Notes: generated by a model from the sequence alone, not told the origin. Shown: positions 29,452 through 38,223, numbered from the stretch's first letter. The stretch is DNA of 64,000 bases from Paenibacillus thermotolerans (GCF_028745515.1 NZ_JAQZSG010000021.1:33197-97196), one strand, 5' to 3'. Made by a program: numbers and translations.

Positions 29452-29475
29452 GGCGCTTCTCCCGTCCGATTGTTG

Positions 29476-29856
29476 TTATTCGATCTCAAATTGTTTTGTT
29501 AAGGATACGTCGTAAGGAGTGTGGTCGTTATTGTGCAAGGAAACTCGAAGCTTATGCTTGCCCGGATCTAAGTCCTTAATTACCGTCTTTTCCTGCTTGA
29601 CGCCTTCTTTGGGCCCGTCGTCCAAATACATATGAATGTGGCCTTCGCCTGCTTCCCGCGCATGACCGTAATGCTCCGCCGAGATGCTTAAATCCGTAAT
29701 AATCGTTACCGTCACGTCATTGCCGTCAATCTCCAAAGCGACGTCAAGCGTAGGCTTATACTCCTCTTTCGGTTCGGAGGACGCTCCCGAACTTGCGGCG
29801 CTTCCGCAAGCCGTTAAAGTAACGCAGGCAAGCAGTGCTACATACAGCAACCTCAT
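29476..29856 (-). CDS. Lipoprotein with GHIH-type beta domain
   Basis: A 126-residue lipoprotein. The signal MRLLYVALLACVTLTAC ends in a lipobox at about residue 17, followed by a Ser/Ala linker and a beta-rich domain. That domain contains EGHIHMYLDDGPKEG and PGKHKLRVSLHNNDHTPY. The same pattern (GHIHIWLD ... PGKHTLTVQLVGNDHKP) occurs in the stalk/cupredoxin protein at 60531. The start is ATG 29856 with GGTGG upstream, not the longer frame from 29925. It lies 25 bases before the sensor-kinase gene, so it may deliver a signal to that kinase. The ligand is unknown. Confidence 0.82.
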   Translation of the reverse strand: MRLLYVALLACVTLTACGSAASSGASSEPKEEYKPTLDVALEIDGNDVTVTIITDLSISAEHYGHAREAGEGHIHMYLDDGPKEGVKQEKTVIKDLDPGKHKLRVSLHNNDHTPYDVSLTKQFEIE

Positions 29857-30021
29857 GCTTTTTTCCACCTTTATATATTTGTATTTTTGTGTAATTCGAC
29901 AGGAACGGTCATTATTCCTTCTCATTTGGCAACATCAAATAGGTCCATAGACTCTGTTCATCATACGGAATATACTTCGTAATAGGTGGAAAACACATGC
30001 CCAAACTAGGAGCTGATACCA

Positions 30022-31419
30022 ATGAAAATTAGCAGTCATGCCTGGTTCAAACTCGCGACCGATCTGCACATCGAATTGCTGCAGGCTGAAGAGGAAGGGA
30101 AAGTCGTTACAGGGCTTAAGGAACAAATCGAACGCATTCAGTCGATGAACGAATGGGATCCCGACAAGGAACGGCTGGCGGGGGACCTTCTCGACCGAAC
30201 GAGCTCGCTTCCGGATCGGGAGGAGTATCGTTATGCCGAGCCGTCTGCACTTGAATCGATACGAGCTTCCCGCCCGGCGCGCAAGTTTGCTGCAGCGCCG
30301 CACAGCACGGGGAAGGAATTGTACGATAAGCTCTACGGAGCATGGTTAGGCCGCTGTGCAGGCTGCTTGTTGGGTCAGCCGGTGGAGGGCTGGAGGCGCG
30401 CAAATCTGGTCGGACTTTTGAAAGAGTCCGGCAATTATCCGATATCCTATTATTTATCTTCCGAGCTGCCCCGGCACTTGATCGACAAGTACCAGATCCG
30501 AAACGAAGGGCAAGTATACGGCAGCAAGTTTATTAATTGGATTAATAATGTGGAGCACATGGTAGAGGATGACGACACGAATTATACGATCATCGGTCTT
30601 GCGATATTGGAGAAATACGGTTACGATTTCTCGCCGGATGACGTAGCGGAAGCATGGCTGATGAATTTGCCGATCCTTCACGTGTGCACCGCCGAACGCG
30701 TAGCCTATAAAAACCTGATCAACCTGATCGAGCCTCCTCTGTCCGCATCTTACCGGAACGTGTACCGCGAATGGATCGGTGCGCAAATTCGCGCCGACTT
30801 TTTCGGCTACGCCAATCCTGGCAATCCCGAGAAGGCTGCGGAGATGGCATGGAGGGACGCTTCCATTTCGCATGTGAAGAACGGCATTTACGGCGAAATG
30901 TGGGTGGCCGCAATGCTCGCCGCCGCTGCGGTGTCGAGTGACCTCGAGGAAATCGTCACGGCGGGGCTCGGAGAAATTCCGGAAGCTTCGAGGCTTGCCG
31001 CAGACGTTCGTTTGGTGCTGGATTGGAAGAAGGAGGGCATATCGTGGGAGGAAGGAATCGAACGGATTCACCTCCGGTATGACGAACATCTTGCCCACCA
31101 CTGGTGCCATACGAATTCCAATGCGATGATCGTTGCGCTCGGGTTGTTGTTCGGAGAAGGCGACTTCGAGAAATCGATCGGGATTGCCGTCAGCGCGGCG
31201 TTCGATACGGATTGCAACGGAGCGACCGTCGGGTCGGTAATCGGCATGATCCGCGGGGCGAACGATTTGCCCGTTAAGTGGACGGCGCCGCTGAACGATA
31301 AGATCCGCTCCGGCGTCGACGGCTTCGGGCTTGTTCCGATCTCGGAGCTTGCGAAGCGCACGGTGCGCATCGTCGAACAGAATCCTTACTTAATCGCAAA
31401 CCATCGTAATAAGGCTTAA
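30022..31419 (+). CDS. ADP-ribosylglycohydrolase-family protein
   Basis: A 465-residue protein with an N-terminal extension of about 100 residues of unknown function ahead of an ADP-ribosylglycohydrolase fold. Visible motifs are YGAWLGRCAGCLLGQPVEGW, the first metal site EDDDTNYT and the second DTDCNGATVGSVIG. The canonical GD of the first motif is GC here. It shares the same extension and motifs with the protein at 46027, so the two form a distinct subfamily. Members can cleave N- or O-glycosidic bonds to ADP-ribose or related compounds. Genomic context for this subfamily suggests a sugar or nucleoside substrate (inference). The ATG at 30022 is preceded by AGGAG. Confidence 0.88.
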   Translation: MKISSHAWFKLATDLHIELLQAEEEGKVVTGLKEQIERIQSMNEWDPDKERLAGDLLDRTSSLPDREEYRYAEPSALESIRASRPARKFAAAPHSTGKELYDKLYGAWLGRCAGCLLGQPVEGWRRANLVGLLKESGNYPISYYLSSELPRHLIDKYQIRNEGQVYGSKFINWINNVEHMVEDDDTNYTIIGLAILEKYGYDFSPDDVAEAWLMNLPILHVCTAERVAYKNLINLIEPPLSASYRNVYREWIGAQIRADFFGYANPGNPEKAAEMAWRDASISHVKNGIYGEMWVAAMLAAAAVSSDLEEIVTAGLGEIPEASRLAADVRLVLDWKKEGISWEEGIERIHLRYDEHLAHHWCHTNSNAMIVALGLLFGEGDFEKSIGIAVSAAFDTDCNGATVGSVIGMIRGANDLPVKWTAPLNDKIRSGVDGFGLVPISELAKRTVRIVEQNPYLIANHRNKA

Positions 31420-31431
31420 AAGGGGGCACCT

Positions 31432-31968
31432 ATGATCGAACTGGAGCATTTTGAACGCTCGGACTTCAAACAGCTGATCGAATGGATCGAGTCTCCGTCG
31501 CTTATGCTTCAATGGGCGGGGCCGACCTTCGATTTTCCGTTGACCGAGGAGCAGTTGGAGAAATATACGGAGCATGCCAATCGCTTGGACTCCGATACGT
31601 TCATTTATAAAGTTGTGGATAAAGGCAGCGGTGAGGTCGTCGGCCATATCTCTTTAGGGAGAATCAATCGAGCGAACAAATCCGCCCGGATCGGAAAAGT
31701 GTTGGTCGGCGACAAGAACGTCAGGGGAAAAGGAATCGGCCGGCAGATGATTCAAGAGGTGCTTCGGATCGCATTCGGCGAATTGCAATTGCACCGGGTC
31801 AGCCTCGGCGTGTTCGATTTCAACGCTCCCGCAATAGCATGTTACGAGAAGGCGGGCTTTCAAAAAGAAGGTCTGCTGCGGGATTACTGTAAACACGGAG
31901 ACGAGTATTGGAGCATGTGGGAAATGAGCATTTTGGAAGAGGAATGGGAGAAAAGGACTTTAGAATAA
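31432..31968 (+). CDS. GNAT family N-acetyltransferase (RimJ/RimL-like)
   Basis: A 178-residue GCN5-related acetyltransferase. The acetyl-CoA pyrophosphate loop is VRGKGIGRQMIQEVL near residues 100-114, preceded by the strand IGKVLVGDK. The late NAPAIACYEKAGFQKEG segment is the usual C-terminal GNAT signature. The substrate amine is unknown. It starts 12 bases after the ADP-ribosylglycohydrolase gene with AAGGGGG before the ATG, so the two are probably co-transcribed. Confidence 0.92.
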   Translation: MIELEHFERSDFKQLIEWIESPSLMLQWAGPTFDFPLTEEQLEKYTEHANRLDSDTFIYKVVDKGSGEVVGHISLGRINRANKSARIGKVLVGDKNVRGKGIGRQMIQEVLRIAFGELQLHRVSLGVFDFNAPAIACYEKAGFQKEGLLRDYCKHGDEYWSMWEMSILEEEWEKRTLE

Positions 31969-31980
31969 GAGTAACTTGGG

Positions 31981-32009
31981 AAGGGGTGGCATACTGCCGC
32001 CTCTTTTGG
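31981..32009 (+). terminator. Terminator after the GNAT gene
   Basis: AAGGGGTGGCA pairs (two G-T wobbles) with TGCCGCCTCTT around TAC, and is followed by a run of T residues. Confidence 0.85.
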
Positions 32010-32077
32010 CTTCTTTAAAGGAGATAAACGAAACTTATGGTAATATGAAAAAAATCGCGGTAAAAGGTGGGGTGGCG

Positions 32078-32458
32078 ATGACGTCGATGAACGGTGAAGC
32101 AATTCGCAAGAAGAATAAACTGATTATCGCTGTTTGGTCGGTGTTTGCACTCCTCTTGATCATTGCTCTGATTTTACTTACGGAGGCAAAGGAATACCCT
32201 TTCTCTGTACCTAAAGCAATCTTTACCGTTGAAACCGGAAAAGCCCGTTTAGTCCCCCTGACATCTAATGCCAGTAAAATGGTGGGGAGACGAGGTCCGA
32301 CCGAGCGACAACTCACCGCATTTCTCAAGGAACGAGGATGGGAATATATCGAAACGAATGGCGGCCTCATCATTTATAAAAAAGATGATATTACGTTGAA
32401 AGTCCATTCATATTTCCGAAAAGGTTACTGGTGGTACGACCTTGATAAAGCTCGATGA
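32078..32458 (+). CDS. Small single-helix membrane protein
   Basis: A 126-residue protein I do not recognise. One membrane helix (about residues 15-36, LIIAVWSVFALLLIIALILL) is followed by a soluble domain with a helix-strand pattern (TERQLTAFLKERGWEYIET and DDITLKVHSYFRKGYWWYDL). I prefer ATG 32078 because AGGTGGGG lies just upstream; in-frame ATG 32045 is possible. It is convergent with the Lon-like gene and has no obvious partner. Confidence 0.65.
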   Translation: MTSMNGEAIRKKNKLIIAVWSVFALLLIIALILLTEAKEYPFSVPKAIFTVETGKARLVPLTSNASKMVGRRGPTERQLTAFLKERGWEYIETNGGLIIYKKDDITLKVHSYFRKGYWWYDLDKAR

Positions 32459-32475
32459 GGCGGAAAGTAACTTTT

Positions 32476-33345
32476 TTAGTGACAGAGCAGTCCGAAATTG
32501 CCCAAGGGCCAAAATTCCACCGGCTGTTCCAATAAATAAAGCACTTCTTCGAATCGGGTGACGGGCACGATCAGCAGGTCCGGAGCGATGACTTTCGCTT
32601 GCTGATAACTATCGACAGGCACGAATAAAATATCAGGCGATGCCTGCGCTGCAGACCTCACATATTCCTCCATTTGACCCGCCGCCGTAATTTCTCCCGT
32701 TGCCGATACGCTCCCGATTCCCATTACTTGTTGACCTTGAGTGGCGTCGATTCCGCTATATATCGTCCATTTCGCCAGCAGCTTCATCAGACCGTGCGGG
32801 TCCGAAGCATCTTGTTTCGCGCTTTGATAAAATTGCCTCGGAACATCGTAAGGGAGCTCCAGCAAATCTGCGAACCGTGCGTCTAAACCTTGTGCTTCGG
32901 CAAGCTTCGAAACCGGTTGAACCGATCGATCTGCGCGCTTCGCGTATGCGTACGTGCGGCCGGAGAATAAATCCAAGAGATAAGCCCGGCGCTCCAGCAC
33001 GTTCGGAGCCAGTATGTTGCCTTTGACGCCGGATCCCTTATATTCGCTCGGGGATGCGGAAACGTATGTTTTTATTCCCGGCAGCGGCAAACTGAACAAT
33101 GTCCCCATTAACAATACGATCAGAAGGGACAAGCTCGCGGCACGACCGGCAGGAGATCTTCCTGTTCGTCTTCCGAATAGGAAGGAGATGAGACCGATTC
33201 CGCACAAATAGCTGAAAAGAAATATCCATGCAGACGGAGTTCCGTGTGTGAACTCGCTGCGCAGCGGGGCGGAAGACAACAAATAAACGATATAGCCTGA
33301 ATAGAGCACGAGTGCGATGTAGTAGCCGCATTTCTTGCGTGTCAT
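32476..33345 (-). CDS. Membrane protein with a Lon (S16)-like domain lacking catalytic residues
   Basis: A 289-residue protein with three membrane helices in the N-terminal 95 residues and a C-terminal domain related to the S16 protease fold of YlbL/Lon. MGIGSVSATGEITAAGQMEEY and DILFVPVDSYQQAKVI correspond to the S16 strands. Where active members have the nucleophile (GPSAGLM), this protein reads DPHGLM. At the position of the catalytic lysine a Tyr aligns. It is therefore probably a non-proteolytic relative. The start is uncertain: ATG 33345 is 13 bases from GGAGG, and the frame is open to 33432. Confidence 0.72.
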   Translation of the reverse strand: MTRKKCGYYIALVLYSGYIVYLLSSAPLRSEFTHGTPSAWIFLFSYLCGIGLISFLFGRRTGRSPAGRAASLSLLIVLLMGTLFSLPLPGIKTYVSASPSEYKGSGVKGNILAPNVLERRAYLLDLFSGRTYAYAKRADRSVQPVSKLAEAQGLDARFADLLELPYDVPRQFYQSAKQDASDPHGLMKLLAKWTIYSGIDATQGQQVMGIGSVSATGEITAAGQMEEYVRSAAQASPDILFVPVDSYQQAKVIAPDLLIVPVTRFEEVLYLLEQPVEFWPLGNFGLLCH

Positions 33346-33504
33346 CGATGTCTTCAAACCTCCTTGTGCAAAAATATTTCCGAACATATTGACGGGAACG
33401 GCGAATGGAAATAAAATAAACCGAGAAATCACACTTATTTAATAGGAATTATAAGACTTGATGAAGCGCTAGACAACAAGAAAATTACTGGGGGAGAGAA
33501 AAAC

Positions 33505-34575
33505 ATGCAAACAACAACATCTTTTCGGTGGAGAAAAACTTTAGCGGCCGTCGCAGCCGTCATAATGGCATTTACGGTAGCGGCATGCGGCAACGCCAAC
33601 AACAACGCTGAAAACAACACGCAAAACGGCCAAGCCTCTCAAGAGACGCCAACCAAAGAGCCGACCAAGCTTCGCTTAGGCTATTTGAACGTTATGGACG
33701 ATGCGCAGACGATTCTCGCATATCGTGCCGACCTGTACAAGAAGCACGGGATCGACGCCGAAATGCAAATGTTCACCAGCGGCACGGATCTCATCAAAGC
33801 GATCGTCGGCGGGCAAATCGATGCCGGTGTGCTCGGTTTCACGAATGCACTTTCTTGGCTTGATAAAGGCGCGGACCTGAAAATTGTCGGTGCCGCGCAA
33901 ACCGGCTATCATAGCATGCTGGTCGGCAAAGACAGCGAAGTAACGAGCCTTGATCAGTTGAAAGGCAAGAGCGTCGCATCCCAAAAGGAAGGCAGCACGG
34001 CGGATGTCGTTCTGAACGGAGTTGTTTGGAGCAAAGCCGGCTTTACGAAACAAGACGTAACGATGCAGTATGTTTCCCCGGCGGTAGCCATTCAATCGCT
34101 GGCAGCGGGCAAGGTGGACGCCGCATTCGTATTTGAGCCTTACAGCTCCATTGCCAAATTGTCTTATGACGCCAACGAAATTTACGAAATCGGCAAAGAT
34201 TGGCCGTTTCCTTGCATGGTTGTGATTGCATCCGGCGATCTTGTAAACAATAAGAAGGAAGCTATGTACCAAATGCTTGACGCGCAAAAAGAAGCGATCG
34301 AAATGCTCGAAAACGATCCGGCTAAGGCGGCAAAGCTCATTACGGACGACTTTATTACCGAGGATACGATAACGAAGGCCGACGGTTCCACGGTACCTGC
34401 GGAAGAAGTCATCAAAGCTTCGATCGAATCGCAGGAATTCAACTGGGAATTGACCGAGCAAGACATCGCGCGCATGGACGAAGTCGGGCAAATGATGGTG
34501 GATCAAGGCATCTTGGAGAAAAAGCCCGACGTCAACGCCGCATTGGATCTTTCCTGGCAACAACAAAATCAGTAA
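33505..34575 (+). CDS. ABC transporter substrate-binding lipoprotein, NitT/TauT type
   Basis: A 356-residue lipoprotein with signal MQTTTSFRWRKTLAAVAAV and lipobox TVAAC at about residue 29. The mature part resembles SsuA/TauA-type proteins that bind small anions such as sulfonates (LRLGYLNVMDDAQTILAYRA, GGQIDAGVLGFTNALSW). The start is ATG 33505 with GGGGGAGAG upstream. It is the first gene of an operon with a permease, an ATPase and cysteine synthase. That context makes a sulfur-containing substrate more likely than nitrate or a pyrimidine precursor, which is an inference. Confidence 0.9.
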   Translation: MQTTTSFRWRKTLAAVAAVIMAFTVAACGNANNNAENNTQNGQASQETPTKEPTKLRLGYLNVMDDAQTILAYRADLYKKHGIDAEMQMFTSGTDLIKAIVGGQIDAGVLGFTNALSWLDKGADLKIVGAAQTGYHSMLVGKDSEVTSLDQLKGKSVASQKEGSTADVVLNGVVWSKAGFTKQDVTMQYVSPAVAIQSLAAGKVDAAFVFEPYSSIAKLSYDANEIYEIGKDWPFPCMVVIASGDLVNNKKEAMYQMLDAQKEAIEMLENDPAKAAKLITDDFITEDTITKADGSTVPAEEVIKASIESQEFNWELTEQDIARMDEVGQMMVDQGILEKKPDVNAALDLSWQQQNQ

Positions 34576-34590
34576 TAAAGGTGCTGCCTA

Positions 34591-35376
34591 ATGAGCCGAC
34601 ATTTCATAAAAGTATGGAGGCGGCTGTGGCCCTTTCTGGCCGCTGCCGCCACGCTTCTGGTGCTGCTGCAATTCGGGAACTTGAGAAATCCGATCATTTT
34701 CCCATCCGTACCGGTCGTATTTGAACGCTTGTTCCGCGATATGGCGGACATTGATTTCTGGAAATCCGTAGGTTCCAGTTTCTACAGGCTGTCTATCGGA
34801 TATCCGATCGCTTGCTTCCTGGGAGGACTGCTAGGTTTGCTTGCAGGCCTCTTCAGGGGCTTTTCCCTTTATATGCGCCGTTTGATCGCGATTATGCAGT
34901 CCATTCCTCCGATTGTATGGCTGCCGTTCCTAGTTATTATTTACGGGTTCGGCGATGTGCCGATCATTACGATTGTTATTATCGCAAGCTTTTTCCCGAT
35001 GGCTTTATCGGTAATGAACGGAACGGAAGGGGTAAGCCGGACGCATCTCGAAGTGGCGAAGGTGCTCGGAGCGAATAAAGGACAATTGCTCAGGAAAGTT
35101 TATTTGCCGGAAACGCTGCCGTCCTTCATTACCGGAGCGCAGGTCGCCTTCGGCAACGCTTGGCGTTCCCTTGTCGCGGGCGAGATGGTGGGCAGCGCCG
35201 TTTCGGGGCTGGGCCGGTCCGTCAGCTTCGCCGGGGAGGTTGCCGATATGAAAGGCGTGATCATGTATATTATTGTGATCGGCACGATCGCAACGATATT
35301 GGATCACTTCGTACTGGAGCAGCTAAAGCGGAGATTGCTCCGTTGGAGATATATCACCGGAGGGGATGACAAATAA
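34591..35376 (+). CDS. ABC transporter permease, SsuC/TauC type
   Basis: A 261-residue membrane protein with about six helices. It carries the ATPase-contact loop EVAKVLGANKGQLLRKVYLP and the family C-terminus WRYITGGDDK. It lies 15 bases after the binding-protein gene. Its stop overlaps the ATG of the ATPase gene by one base (TAATG), so expression is tightly coupled. Confidence 0.92.
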   Translation: MSRHFIKVWRRLWPFLAAAATLLVLLQFGNLRNPIIFPSVPVVFERLFRDMADIDFWKSVGSSFYRLSIGYPIACFLGGLLGLLAGLFRGFSLYMRRLIAIMQSIPPIVWLPFLVIIYGFGDVPIITIVIIASFFPMALSVMNGTEGVSRTHLEVAKVLGANKGQLLRKVYLPETLPSFITGAQVAFGNAWRSLVAGEMVGSAVSGLGRSVSFAGEVADMKGVIMYIIVIGTIATILDHFVLEQLKRRLLRWRYITGGDDK

Positions 35377-36113
35377 TGCAAACGCTGGAGCTTCGAAACG
35401 TGAACAAAAGCTTCGGATCCCTTCAGGTTCTGAAACATATTGATATCAAGGTAGAAAAGGGCGAATTCGCGGCGATCGTCGGCCCGTCCGGCTGCGGGAA
35501 AAGCACGGCGCTGCGCATGTTTGCGGGCCTTGAAACGGCGTCCGACGGCCAGGTGCTCGTGGACGGCAAGCCGATCGCGGGGCCGGCGCCCGAGCGCATG
35601 ATGATATTTCAGGAGCATGCGCTGTACCCGTGGTCGACCGTCGAGGACAATGTCGGCTTAGGCATGGAGCTGGCAGGGGTCGGCAGGAAAGAGCGAAGCG
35701 AGCGGGTCAACGCAGTGCTGGAGAAAGTAAACTTGGCCGGCTTTAACCGGTACTACCCATCCCAGCTTTCCGGAGGCATGAGGCAGCGCGTAGCGATCGC
35801 TAGAGCGCTGGTGATGGACCCGGATGTGCTGCTGCTCGATGAGCCTTACGGAGCGCTGGACGCCATGACCCGGTTAACGATGCAGAATGAGCTGCTGCGT
35901 CTGTGGGAAGGCTCCGGCAAGACGATGCTGCTCATTACGCACGACATTGACGAGGCGCTGTATTTGGCCGATAAAATTTACGTTATGAGCGCAAGGCCGG
36001 GGCAAGTGATCCGTACGATCGACCTGACTTTGCCTCGTCCGCGTAACCGGAACGGGGCGGAATTCGTGGCGCTACGCCACGAAATTATGTCGCTGCTCGG
36101 CCTTGAAGAGTGA
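35376..36113 (+). CDS. ABC transporter ATP-binding protein, SsuB/TauB type
   Basis: A complete 245-residue ATPase subunit: Walker A GPSGCGKSTALRM (about residues 37-49), Q-loop near IFQEHALYPW, signature LSGGMRQRVAIARAL, Walker B VLLLDEPYGALD and switch His in ITHDIDEAL. It powers import of the anion captured by the lipoprotein at 33505. The ATG 35376 overlaps the permease stop. Confidence 0.95.
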   Translation: MQTLELRNVNKSFGSLQVLKHIDIKVEKGEFAAIVGPSGCGKSTALRMFAGLETASDGQVLVDGKPIAGPAPERMMIFQEHALYPWSTVEDNVGLGMELAGVGRKERSERVNAVLEKVNLAGFNRYYPSQLSGGMRQRVAIARALVMDPDVLLLDEPYGALDAMTRLTMQNELLRLWEGSGKTMLLITHDIDEALYLADKIYVMSARPGQVIRTIDLTLPRPRNRNGAEFVALRHEIMSLLGLEE

Positions 36114-36143
36114 CTCGCGTTACGAAAGGAAGGACATTCAACG

Positions 36144-37073
36144 ATGAAAATGGTAGCTTCCATTGTGGATTTGATCGGGAATACGCCGATCGTTAAGCTG
36201 AACCGCGTCGCGGATGCATCGGGCGCCTCCGTTTATATGAAGCTGGAATATTTCAATCCGGGGAAAAGCGTGAAAGACCGCGCCGCCTACAATATGATCG
36301 ATCGGGCCGAGAAGGAAGGTAAAATCGTCCCCGGCCGTTCGACGATCATCGAGCCGACCTCCGGCAATACGGGAATCGGACTCGCTATGGTTTGCGCGGC
36401 CAAAGGATACCCGTGCATTATTACGATGCCGGAGAACGCCACCAAGGAACGGGTCAACGTGCTGAAGGCGTACGGCGCGACGGTTCACCTTACACCGGCG
36501 ACGCAAGGGATGCGCGGCGCCATCGGGAAGGCGAAAGAGCTGGCGGAGAGCGTACCGGACAGCTTTATTCCGATGCAGTTCGACAACCCGGCCAACTCCG
36601 ACGCGCACCGTCAAACGACGGCGGTTGAAATATACGAAGCCTTCGAAGGAAAGCTGGATGCTCTGGTGCTGACTGCGGGCACCGGCGGAACGGTGACGGG
36701 CGTCGGGGAAGAGCTCAAGAAAAAAATTCCCGGCCTCAAAATATACGTGGTTGAACCGGCGGGCTCGCCCGTGCTGGCCGGAGGAAAGCCGGGGCCGCAT
36801 AAAATTCCCGGCACAGGCCCCGGGTTCGTACCTTCGATACTCAACCGCGAATCGTTTGACGAGATTCTTCATATTCAAGATGACGACGCGCAGACGATGG
36901 CGAGAAGGTTAGGCAGAGAAGAAGGCATTTTGGTCGGAGCCTCGTCGGCCGCATCGGCGTTTTTCGCGGTCGAAATCGCCAAGAAGCTGCCGCCGTCCGC
37001 GCGTGTGCTTTGCATTGCGCCGGATAACGGGGAGCGGTATTTGTCCTCGGATTTGTTCCGGGAGAGAGAGTAA
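36144..37073 (+). CDS. cysK: Cysteine synthase (O-acetylserine sulfhydrylase)
   Basis: A PLP-dependent enzyme that makes cysteine from O-acetylserine and sulfide. Its 309 residues match CysK. The PLP lysine is in KSVKDRAAYNMI near residue 44. The phosphate and substrate loops are TSGNTGIGLA and GTGGTVTG. GKPGPHKIPGTGPGFVP is a CysK-type loop. It is the last gene of the ABC importer operon, 30 bases after the ATPase gene with GAAAGGAAGG upstream. This joins sulfur-source uptake with its assimilation into cysteine. Confidence 0.95.
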   Translation: MKMVASIVDLIGNTPIVKLNRVADASGASVYMKLEYFNPGKSVKDRAAYNMIDRAEKEGKIVPGRSTIIEPTSGNTGIGLAMVCAAKGYPCIITMPENATKERVNVLKAYGATVHLTPATQGMRGAIGKAKELAESVPDSFIPMQFDNPANSDAHRQTTAVEIYEAFEGKLDALVLTAGTGGTVTGVGEELKKKIPGLKIYVVEPAGSPVLAGGKPGPHKIPGTGPGFVPSILNRESFDEILHIQDDDAQTMARRLGREEGILVGASSAASAFFAVEIAKKLPPSARVLCIAPDNGERYLSSDLFRERE

Positions 37074-37091
37074 CCTATAAAGATCAAAAGA

Positions 37092-37122
37092 TGAGCTTAT
37101 CTTAACGGGTAGGCTCATTTTT
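37092..37122 (+). terminator. Terminator of the importer/cysK operon
   Basis: TGAGCTTAT pairs with GTAGGCTCA (two wobbles) around CTTAACGG, and is followed by six T residues. Further small hairpins, such as GTGAGTCC/GGATTCAC (37151-37170), lie in the 271-base gap before the next gene. I could not fit them to the four-hairpin repeat pattern. Confidence 0.8.
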
Positions 37123-37344
37123 TGAGCTTTTTTGTGTGAACGGGCGCTGTGTGAGTCCGCTTGGATTCACATTTTGAGCTTATGCTCCTGCTTTAACGCG
37201 GATTTTTCGCCGTTCCCGCCACGTTAGGCTCAATTTTTGCGTCTATCGTTTCAAGCAGAGGTAGCGTCATTGTTTTGCTACTAGAGAGGATTTTTCAATA
37301 ATATATTGAATATCGTATTAACCACATGACGAAGGAGCTGCGAA

Positions 37345-38106
37345 ATGAACGAACGAATTCGTCTTTATTTGGAGCGGATCGGCTATGACGGATCTTTGGA
37401 CGGCGGCGCGGAAACGCTGGCTCGCCTGCAAGAGTGTCACCTGCATACCGTACCGTACGAAAACCTTGATATTTTGCGCCGCATTCCGTTGTCGCTGGAA
37501 ATCGACAATTTATTTGAGAAAATCGTCGTCCGCCGGCGGGGAGGCTATTGCTTCGAGCTGAATGCGCTGTTCGGCTGGCTGCTGCGCGAGCTCGGATACT
37601 CCGTTACGGATTTGTTCGCGCGCTTTTGGCGCGACGAGCCGAACCCGCCGCCGAAGCGCCGCCACCACGTCCTCAAGGTAGAAGCCGAAGGCGCATTCTA
37701 CTTATGCGACGTCGGCGTCGGAGGCATCGTGCCGCGCAGGCCGATTGCGCTCATTGAGGGCCTTGCGCAGCGGCAAGGCGACGAAAACTATCGCATGGAG
37801 AAAGACGGCTATTTCGGCTGGATGCTGTGCGAGGAAAAGAACGGCGAGTGGTGCAAACTGTACTCCTTTACAGAGGAGCCGCAGCTGCCGAGAGATTATT
37901 TGATGGCGTCCTATTGGTGCGAGAACGCTCCGGATTCGATCTTTACGCAGGATGCGATGATCGCGGTGCGGACGCGCGAAGGACGCAATACGGTCGCGGG
38001 AAAACAATTTCGCATATTTACAGGCGATGGCGTGAACGTATTCGAACCGAATTCGGAGGAACAATACCGGACGGCGCTGAAAACTTATTTCGGCATCGTG
38101 CTTTAG
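37345..38106 (+). CDS. Arylamine N-acetyltransferase
   Basis: A 253-residue NAT enzyme that transfers acetyl from acetyl-CoA to arylamines or arylhydrazines. The catalytic triad is visible: Cys in RRGGYCFELNALFGW (near residue 70), His in RRHHVLKVE (near residue 108), and Asp in LCDVGVGG (near residue 123). It begins at ATG 37345 with GAAGGAG upstream. It appears to be a single-gene unit between cysK and the Gfo/Idh gene and has no clear functional link to either. Confidence 0.95.
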   Translation: MNERIRLYLERIGYDGSLDGGAETLARLQECHLHTVPYENLDILRRIPLSLEIDNLFEKIVVRRRGGYCFELNALFGWLLRELGYSVTDLFARFWRDEPNPPPKRRHHVLKVEAEGAFYLCDVGVGGIVPRRPIALIEGLAQRQGDENYRMEKDGYFGWMLCEEKNGEWCKLYSFTEEPQLPRDYLMASYWCENAPDSIFTQDAMIAVRTREGRNTVAGKQFRIFTGDGVNVFEPNSEEQYRTALKTYFGIVL

Positions 38107-38194
38107 CCGCAGACCGCCCACGGCGTTCAAGAATTAATTATATTTGCAATGAACGCGATATAGGTAAGGAAAATAGAAGATGCTATAGTGTTGG

Positions 38195-38208
38195 TGAAAG
38201 CGATTTCG
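38195..38208 (+). promoter_or_regulatory. cre-like (CcpA) operator before the Gfo/Idh gene
   Basis: TGAAAGCGATTTCG matches 13 of 14 cre consensus positions, differing only at the last. A -10-like TATAGT (38184-38189) lies just upstream, so binding would block transcription elongation. The site lies before GTG 38224 and supports that start. Confidence 0.55.
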
Positions 38209-38223
38209 AAAGCAGGGGATCTC

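Noticed and set aside
37127..37344. Possible third four-hairpin element upstream of the arylamine acetyltransferase gene
   Set aside because: Several small hairpins exist (37151-37170, 37261-37281), but the 21-nt units and 50/62/50 spacing could not be found.
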